In this document: one piece after another, positions 5,211 to 10,045 of the stretch
Numbering within the stretch: the stretch's first letter is position 1
Layout of the letters: each line of letters starts with the position of its first letter
Assembly (NCBI GenBank): GCA_016764835.1
Contig: JAESRD010000028.1
Coordinates: 1-10,045, forward strand
Source of the DNA: Paracoccaceae bacterium
Lineage (GTDB): Bacteria; Pseudomonadota; Alphaproteobacteria; Rhodobacterales; Rhodobacteraceae
Length of the DNA: 10,045 bases
Direction: 5' to 3'
Translations under genes and position numbers: made by a program
Notes under the pieces: model-generated
Seen by the model: only the letters and a program-made list of their open reading frames with translations
Databases searched by the model: none
Told to the model about the DNA's origin: nothing

Positions 5211-6524
5211 ATGCAAAAGCCGGGCCAACAGTTTGACACCATGCTGGCGCAGCCCGGCGAAGATGATGACATCGACCTGCTTGCCATTTTCCGCACGCTC
5301 TGGCGCGGCAAAATCCTGATCCTTTTCTGTGTTCTGTTGGCGCTGGTGGCTGGCTGGTATCAAGCCTACCGCGTCGCCACGCCGATCTATTCGTCAACCG
5401 CGCAAATGGCGCTGTTGCTGCGCTCCGAGCAGTTGATTGACCTCGATTCAGTCATTTCAGGTGTCTCGGGCGACGAATATAGCATGAATACAGAGATGGA
5501 AGTCATCCGCTCGCGCGATCTTGTCGGCCGTTTGGTTGATCAGCTGGGGCTGATAGACGACCCCGAGTTTAACAGCACTCTGCCGCAACCCGAGCGCGCG
5601 CCGTCGCTTGGCGCGCTGGTCAGCATTGGCCTCGACAAATTGCGCATGGTTCTGTCACCGCCCGAGCCAGACAGTGGCACCATGCCCGATGAGGCGACAA
5701 TCCGGCGCCGTGTGATTGATGCTGTGCGCAGCCGGATCTCGCCGCAGACCCGTGAATGGTCGTATATCTTCACCATCACGGTCACCTCGCAAAGCCGCGA
5801 AAAGTCGGCGCTTATGGCCAATACAATGGCTGCAATTTACCGCGACGATCAAATAAGGATCAAGGTTGAGGCGACGGAGAATGCCGCAATCTGGCTGGCC
5901 GAGCGGGTGAGCCAGCTGCAGCTAGAGCTTGAACAGCAACAAAGTGCCGCCAATGCACTGCGCGCGGCCAATGCGCTGGTCAGCTCTGAGGGGCTGCAAG
6001 CGCTCAATGCCCAAGCGCTTGAACTGCGCCAATTGCTGCACGTTGCCCAAGGACAGCTGATCCGCCTTGAGGCGCAATCGGCGGCCCTAACGGCCGTGGA
6101 TGGCACCAGCAGCATTGAAGCCCGGCTGGCCGCGGCATCTGACGCCCAGCTTGAAGCGATTGCCGCCTCTGTGACCGCAGGCGACACCAGTGCGCGGGCG
6201 CGTTTTGACCGCCGTTATGCGCAGATATTGCTCCAAGCGCAGACCGATCGCTCACGGCTGGGGCAGCAGGTTGGCGAGCTGAGTGCCGCCGACCGTGACC
6301 TGAGCCAGCAGCTCAGCCAGCAGTCAGAAGAGTTTCAGAAGCTGCAATTGCTTGACCGCGAGGCCGAGGCGACGCGGATATTGTATGAAACTTTCCTGAC
6401 CCGGCTCAAGGAAACCCGGTGCAGCAAGGCGTGCACCAGCCCGATAGTCGGATACTCTCAGAGGCGACACCCGGCAAACAAGTCGCCCCACGCAAGACCT
6501 TCATCCTCGCCTCGGCGATTATGA
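5211..6524 (+). CDS. Wzz/BY-kinase tyrosine autokinase, N-terminal part (frameshifted)
   Basis: N-terminal half of a polysaccharide co-polymerase and tyrosine autokinase of the ExoP/Wzc class, an inner-membrane protein that sets chain length and export of surface polysaccharide. From the ATG at 5211, preceded by AGGGG at four bases, it has an acidic leader with DDDIDLLAIFRTLWRGK. A membrane helix follows at residues 35-53, then the periplasmic Wzz region (TEMEVIRSRDLVGRLVDQLG) and a long Gln/Glu/Leu/Ala-rich coiled coil at about 220-390. LYETFLTRLKET at the end is the usual lead-in to the second helix. The frame goes wrong after residue 402 and ends with 35 unrelated Arg/Ser/Pro-rich residues. 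The second helix and the kinase domain continue in another frame from 6419. Alternative starts at 5115 and 5196 add sequence without family features. Expressed alone, this part would have only one membrane anchor. Confidence 0.8.
   Translation: MQKPGQQFDTMLAQPGEDDDIDLLAIFRTLWRGKILILFCVLLALVAGWYQAYRVATPIYSSTAQMALLLRSEQLIDLDSVISGVSGDEYSMNTEMEVIRSRDLVGRLVDQLGLIDDPEFNSTLPQPERAPSLGALVSIGLDKLRMVLSPPEPDSGTMPDEATIRRRVIDAVRSRISPQTREWSYIFTITVTSQSREKSALMANTMAAIYRDDQIRIKVEATENAAIWLAERVSQLQLELEQQQSAANALRAANALVSSEGLQALNAQALELRQLLHVAQGQLIRLEAQSAALTAVDGTSSIEARLAAASDAQLEAIAASVTAGDTSARARFDRRYAQILLQAQTDRSRLGQQVGELSAADRDLSQQLSQQSEEFQKLQLLDREAEATRILYETFLTRLKETRCSKACTSPIVGYSQRRHPANKSPHARPSSSPRRL
6411..6421 (+). 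other. Frameshift junction (apparent one-base deletion) in the autokinase gene
   Basis: The sequence reads GAA ACC CGG TGC in the upstream frame, while the continuation in family sense is GTG CAG CAA from 6419. Family proteins commonly read KETSVQQG here. One missing base, for example ACC TCG GTG or ACC CCG GTG reduced to ACC CGGTG, would restore one open frame from 5211 to 7369 of about 719 aa. It may be a true mutation or a sequencing or assembly error at the CCC run. Confidence 0.85.
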
Positions 6525-7369
6525 TCGGGCTGGCGATTGGCCTTGGCTTCGTGCTGCTGCGCGAGTTTTTGCAGAACACCTTCCGCACAGCAGAAGACCT
6601 TGAGCGCAAGACCGGCATGGTTGTGCTCGGTCAGATCCCGCGTGTGCCGGCGCGCGGGCGGCTTGGTATCATCAAATACCTACAGTCGAAACCGTCATCA
6701 GAGGCGGCCGAGGCCATTCGAAACCTGCGCACTTCGGTACTTTTGTCAAATATCGACAAGCCACCGCAAGTGATCATGTCGACATCTTCGATCCCCGGTG
6801 AGGGCAAAACCACGCTGGCCGTGGCTTTGGCGCAAAATTTTGCCGGGCTCGACAAACGGGTTTTGCTGATAGAGGGCGATATTCGCCGACGGATTTTTGA
6901 AAACTACTTCAAACAGGACAAAGACGCGGCCGGGCTTATCAGCGTCGTCTCTGGCCAAGCCAAACTCGCCGAGGCCGTCTACCGGCCCGCCAAGCTGAAC
7001 TTTGATGTTTTGATGGGCGAAAAGTCTCCCATCAACGCCGCCGATCTATTCTCGTCAGACAGTTTCAAGAACCTGCTGATCGAGGCTCGCAGCCAATATG
7101 ACTATATTATCATCGACACACCGCCCGTGCTGGTCGTGCCCGATGCCCGGGTGATAGCCCAGTTGAGCGACGCGGTGCTCTACTCGGTGCGGTGGGATGC
7201 GACCACGACCAGCCAAGTTGCCGAAGGCCTGCGCCAGTTTCGTGCGGTCGATATCGGCGTGTCCGGGTTGGTGCTGTCGCAGGTCGATCCGCGCGGCATG
7301 CGCCGCTATGGTTACGGCTCAAAATACGGCGCGCATACGCGGTTTGGTCGGGGCTATTATCAGAATTAA
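6419..7369 (+). CDS. Wzz/BY-kinase tyrosine autokinase, C-terminal kinase part (frameshifted)
   Basis: The continuation of the gene that begins at 5211. From the GTG at 6419 it reads 316 aa: VQQGVHQPDSR, the second membrane helix (28-47), the EX2RX2R motif (EAIRNLR, 98-104) and Walker A SIPGEGKTT (124-132). Walker A' is LLIEGDIRR (149-157) and Walker B YIIIDTPP (229-236). The C-terminal tyrosine cluster has Tyr297, 299, 303, 313 and 314. These are the hallmarks of bacterial tyrosine kinases that autophosphorylate a C-terminal Tyr tail. Walker A' usually reads DxDxR; here the first Asp is Glu (EGDIR). The GTG has no Shine-Dalgarno, so it is the frame entry point rather than a likely real start. 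All kinase motifs are intact, which suggests the break is recent or artefactual. It ends 101 bp before the convergent dxs gene. Confidence 0.82.
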   Translation: MQQGVHQPDSRILSEATPGKQVAPRKTFILASAIMIGLAIGLGFVLLREFLQNTFRTAEDLERKTGMVVLGQIPRVPARGRLGIIKYLQSKPSSEAAEAIRNLRTSVLLSNIDKPPQVIMSTSSIPGEGKTTLAVALAQNFAGLDKRVLLIEGDIRRRIFENYFKQDKDAAGLISVVSGQAKLAEAVYRPAKLNFDVLMGEKSPINAADLFSSDSFKNLLIEARSQYDYIIIDTPPVLVVPDARVIAQLSDAVLYSVRWDATTTSQVAEGLRQFRAVDIGVSGLVLSQVDPRGMRRYGYGSKYGAHTRFGRGYYQN

Positions 7370-7452
7370 CCAACCGCAAAAGCCTAGGACAGCTGCTTAG
7401 AATTTGGCGGTGGGCGGCAGTCGGATCATTGACGCGATGCACGCTTTAGCAT

Positions 7453-7466
7453 GTCTGATATCAGAC
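7453..7466. repeat. 14-bp perfect palindrome between convergent genes
   Basis: GTCTGATATCAGAC lies four bases beyond the dxs stop and 83 bases beyond the autokinase stop. As RNA it would fold as a 5-bp stem with an ATAT loop and no T-run, too weak for a standard terminator. It could be a protein-binding site or chance. Confidence 0.35.
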
Positions 7467-7470
7467 TGCC

Positions 7471-9396
7471 TTAGGCGCGCTGCTCAAGCATCTCAATCTG
7501 TAAGACCTCAAGCACCTTGCGCTCAATATCAGCCGCGTTCAGGCCAGCCGCATCATACATTTCCTTAGGTCCAGCATGGTCAATAAACACATCAGGCAGA
7601 ACCATTGAGCGGTATTTAAGCCCCTGATCAAACACACCTTCCTCGGCCAGAAGCTGGGCTACATGGCTACCAAAACCGCCAATAGCGCCCTCTTCAATCG
7701 TGATCAGCACCTCATGCTCGGCGGCCAAACCCAAGATCATATCGCGGTCCAGCGGTTTGGCAAAACGCGCATCGGCAATGGTCGGCTTTATGCCCCGCAC
7801 GGCCAATGCCTCGGCGGCGGCATGCACTTCTTTTAGCCGGGTGCCAAGCGTCAGCAGCGCCACGCGGCTACCCTGCTGGATCATCCGGCCCTTGCCGATC
7901 TCCAGCGGCTCCGGCTTGGCCGGGATCTCAACGCCAACGCCTTCGCCGCGCGGGAAACGAAACGCAATCGGCCCGTCATCATAGCCCGCAGCGGTGACAA
8001 CCATCCGCGCCAGCTCAGCCTCATCAGAGGCGGCCATAACCACCATGCCGGGCAGGTTGGTCAAAAACGCCACATCAAACGCGCCCGCATGGGTGGCGCC
8101 GTCAGCGCCAACCAGCCCGGCCCGGTCTATCGCGAAGCGCACGGGCAGGCCTTGCAGCGCCACATCATGCACGATCTGATCGTAGCCGCGCTGAAGGAAC
8201 GTCGAATAAATCGCGCAAAACGGCCGCATACCGCCCGCCGCCAGCCCGGCGGCAAAGGTCACGCCATGTTGCTCGGCAATGCCGACATCAAAACAGCGGC
8301 TGCCGTAACGCTGCATAAACTGGTTTAGCCCCGTGCCATCTGGCATGGCCGCAGTGACGGCGCAAATACGCGGATCATCCGCCGCCAAATCCATCAGGCT
8401 ATTGGCAAAAACCGAAGTATAGCTCGGCGCGTTTGACGGCGCTTTGGCCTGCTCGCCGGTCACAACATCAAACTTGCCAACGCCGTGGCCCTTGTCGCGC
8501 GCCCGCTCGGCCGGGCCATATCCCTTGCCCTTTTTGGTGATCGCATGGATCAAAATCGGCCCGGTCGCGCGCTGCTTAACCGTGCGCAAAACCGACAGCA
8601 GGCTATCCATGTCATGGCCGTCAATCGGGCCAAGATAAGAGAAGCCCAGCTCTTCAAACAAAGTGCCGCCAACGGTCATATGCTTGAGCATATCTTTGGC
8701 CCGTTTCGCACCTTCGCGCAGCGGCGGTGGCAGCAGGCTAACGGCGCCTTTGGCCGCAGCCTTTAGCTCTTGAAACGGCGCGCCAGCATAAAGGCTCGAC
8801 AAGTAGGACGACATAGCACCCACAGGCGGCGCGATCGACATCTCGTTATCATTGAGAATAACAATCAGCCGTTTCTTAAGATGACCGGCATTATTGAGCG
8901 CCTCATAGGCCATGCCCGCCGACAAAGCCCCGTCGCCAATAATGGCAATGCAGTCGCCAATACCGTGCTCTGGCGCGCCGCCGAGATCGCGTGCCGCAGC
9001 AAAGCCTAAGGCGGCAGAAATCGAGGTCGAACTATGCGCCGCGCCAAACGGATCGTAAGCGCTCTCAGTGCGTTTGGTAAAACCCGACAGCCCGTCCTTT
9101 TGCCGCAAGGTGCGGATACGGTCACGCCTGCCGGTCAGGATTTTATGCGGGTAAGTCTGGTGGCTTACATCCCATATCAGCTTGTCTTTTGGCGCATCAA
9201 ACACGGCATGCAGCGCCACTGTCAGCTCAACCACACCCAGCCCAGCGCCCAGATGGCCACCCGTTTGGCTAACCGCCGAAATCGTCTCGGCGCGCAGCTC
9301 ATCAGCGAGCTGGCGCAGCTGCGCATCGCTCATCCGTTTGAGATCTTGCGGCACATTAACTGTGTCGAGCAGCGGTGTGTTGGGCCGATCTGGCAT
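7471..9396 (-). CDS. dxs: 1-deoxy-D-xylulose-5-phosphate synthase
   Basis: Cytoplasmic thiamine-diphosphate enzyme that joins pyruvate and glyceraldehyde 3-phosphate to form DXP with loss of CO2. This is the first step of the MEP isoprenoid pathway, and DXP also feeds thiamine and pyridoxal synthesis. It is 641 aa, within the family range. Visible features are His48 in GGHLGAGLG, His121 in AAHSSTS and the ThDP/Mg motif GDGALSAG (154) through NN and NDNEMS (182). Glu375 in GIAEQHG is the catalytic Glu that activates Th[17 protein letters not shown] lines the substrate pocket, and the C-terminal domain has DARFAKPLD and EEGAIGGFG. The ATG at 9396 is chosen over an upstream in-frame start at 9426, which would overlap ispA. 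An AGGAG at the ispA stop codon lies about ten bases before this ATG. It follows ispA by 13 bp, an ispA-dxs operon. Confidence 0.97.
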   Translation of the reverse strand: MPDRPNTPLLDTVNVPQDLKRMSDAQLRQLADELRAETISAVSQTGGHLGAGLGVVELTVALHAVFDAPKDKLIWDVSHQTYPHKILTGRRDRIRTLRQKDGLSGFTKRTESAYDPFGAAHSSTSISAALGFAAARDLGGAPEHGIGDCIAIIGDGALSAGMAYEALNNAGHLKKRLIVILNDNEMSIAPPVGAMSSYLSSLYAGAPFQELKAAAKGAVSLLPPPLREGAKRAKDMLKHMTVGGTLFEELGFSYLGPIDGHDMDSLLSVLRTVKQRATGPILIHAITKKGKGYGPAERARDKGHGVGKFDVVTGEQAKAPSNAPSYTSVFANSLMDLAADDPRICAVTAAMPDGTGLNQFMQRYGSRCFDVGIAEQHGVTFAAGLAAGGMRPFCAIYSTFLQRGYDQIVHDVALQGLPVRFAIDRAGLVGADGATHAGAFDVAFLTNLPGMVVMAASDEAELARMVVTAAGYDDGPIAFRFPRGEGVGVEIPAKPEPLEIGKGRMIQQGSRVALLTLGTRLKEVHAAAEALAVRGIKPTIADARFAKPLDRDMILGLAAEHEVLITIEEGAIGGFGSHVAQLLAEEGVFDQGLKYRSMVLPDVFIDHAGPKEMYDAAGLNAADIERKVLEVLQIEMLEQRA

Positions 9397-9409
9397 TTTG
9401 CTCAGACTC

Positions 9410-10045
9410 CTATTTGTTGCGGGCAATAACGAAACGCGCCGCCTGCTTCAAGGTTGCGGCCTCTGCGCCATAGCAGCGCAGGGCCTCACAAGCCTCTTCA
9501 ACAAGCCCGCGCGCCCGCGCCGCCGCGCCGTCTTGGCCGAGCAAAGTCACGAAAGTGGCCTTGCCTGCGGCGGCATCCTTACCAACCGCTTTACCAACTG
9601 TTCCAGCATGACCCTGAACATCTAGTAAATCATCGGCAATTTGAAAGGCGAGACCAAGCGCTGTGGCATATTCTTGCAACGGCGCAGTGTTGCCCCCGGC
9701 CATAAGCGGCCCGGCCATCGCGGCCCAGCTGATCAGCTTGCCAGTTTTCAGCCGTTGCAGCTCGGTGATCTGCGTCAGCGTCAGCGGGGTGGCTGCGGTC
9801 TCGGCGGCAATATCCATCATCTGGCCACCGACCATGCCGCCCGCCCCGGCCGCCTTGGCCAGACTGACCACCAGCGGCGCCACGGCAGCGCCAAACTTGG
9901 CGTCGGCCAGCAGCTCAAAGGCAAAGGTCAGCAGCGCGTCACCAGCCAGCACAGCCGTGGCTTCATCCCACTTTTTGTGCACTGTCGGCAGGCCGCGCCG
10001 CAGGTCATCATCATCCATACAGGGCAGATCATCATGCACCAATGA
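9410..10045 (-). CDS. ispA: Farnesyl/geranyl diphosphate synthase, 5' end outside window
   Basis: Cytoplasmic trans-prenyl diphosphate synthase that condenses dimethylallyl or geranyl diphosphate with isopentenyl diphosphate, giving GPP or FPP for quinones, undecaprenyl carriers and carotenoids. The 211 C-terminal residues are present. The first aspartate-rich motif is right at the edge ([15 protein letters not shown]), followed by [33 protein letters not shown] and the second motif [10 protein letters not shown] (Asp138, 139 and 142 of the visible part). Roughly 80 N-terminal residues should lie to the right. An internal TTG at 10042 is not a start, because the frame continues upstream with Ser-Leu-Val-His-Asp-Asp. 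It precedes dxs by 13 bp on the same strand, which fits the alphaproteobacterial isoprenoid gene order. In many relatives xseB lies just upstream. Confidence 0.95.
   Translation of the reverse strand, partial: SLVHDDLPCMDDDDLRRGLPTVHKKWDEATAVLAGDALLTFAFELLADAKFGAAVAPLVVSLAKAAGAGGMVGGQMMDIAAETAATPLTLTQITELQRLKTGKLISWAAMAGPLMAGGNTAPLQEYATALGLAFQIADDLLDVQGHAGTVGKAVGKDAAAGKATFVTLLGQDGAAARARGLVEEACEALRCYGAEAATLKQAARFVIARNK

Noticed and set aside
6411..6421. Programmed -1 frameshifting in the autokinase gene
   Set aside because: AAACCCG is present but is read as AA-ACC-CG in the upstream frame, not as the A-AAC-CCG arrangement needed. I saw no obvious downstream stem, and no regulated frameshifting is known to me for this family.
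7697..9430. Many plus-strand ORFs opposite dxs and ispA
   Set aside because: They are antisense shadows of GC-rich genes: Arg/Ala/Pro-rich with no domain, while the minus strand encodes unmistakable Dxs and IspA.

Overview
This window looks like chromosomal DNA from a GC-rich alphaproteobacterium. Rhodobacterales (Roseobacter-type) is the best guess. The reasons are the ispA-dxs gene pair, a BktB-type thiolase, an AttE/LolD-like ABC cassette whose permease carries the SFHLNLTAFG and FEQRRPM.RTLRALGV signatures as I recall them from that order, and the strong preference for GCC/GGC/CGC codons. These are judgements from recalled family features; no search was run.

Layout, left to right. Positions 1-2118 (minus strand) hold a tightly coupled three-gene unit: a 94-aa two-helix membrane protein, a LolD/MacB-type ABC ATPase and an FtsX-like ABC permease. 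The first two overlap by one base, and the ATPase stop directly abuts the permease start. The permease runs off the left edge. Positions 2119-2621 are a mostly non-coding stretch, locally richer in A+T, with a 14-bp direct repeat 363 bp apart and one plausible 55-aa plus-strand ORF. Positions 2622-3620 (minus) encode a divergent member of the CysK-like PLP-dependent family, whose start is ambiguous. It diverges from a beta-ketothiolase at 3895-5070 (plus). The thiolase leader carries a 12-bp-periodic TTGGCC array. Positions 5211-7369 (plus) are a Wzz/BY-kinase-type tyrosine autokinase (ExoP/Wzc class) split in two by an apparent one-base deletion at about 6416-6418. It converges on 7471-9396 (minus), dxs (1-deoxy-D-xylulose-5-phosphate synthase). 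Upstream of dxs and partly outside the window is ispA (farnesyl/geranyl diphosphate synthase).

How the genes work together. Dxs makes the first intermediate of the MEP pathway and IspA condenses the resulting C5 units into C15 prenyl diphosphate, so the right end is an isoprenoid operon. The left end is an ABC export or lipoprotein-extraction type unit. The autokinase would normally control the length and export of a surface polysaccharide, but no glycosyltransferase, Wzx, Wzy or outer-membrane export gene is visible nearby. The thiolase and the CysK-like enzyme are ordinary metabolic genes in a divergent pair.

I see no CRISPR array, rRNA, tRNA, insertion sequence or phage gene. I also do not see a convincing new multi-gene system. 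The points most worth checking are the autokinase frameshift, the repeat-flanked intergenic segment with its small ORF, the start and altered active-site motifs of the CysK-like enzyme, and the periodic leader of the thiolase gene.
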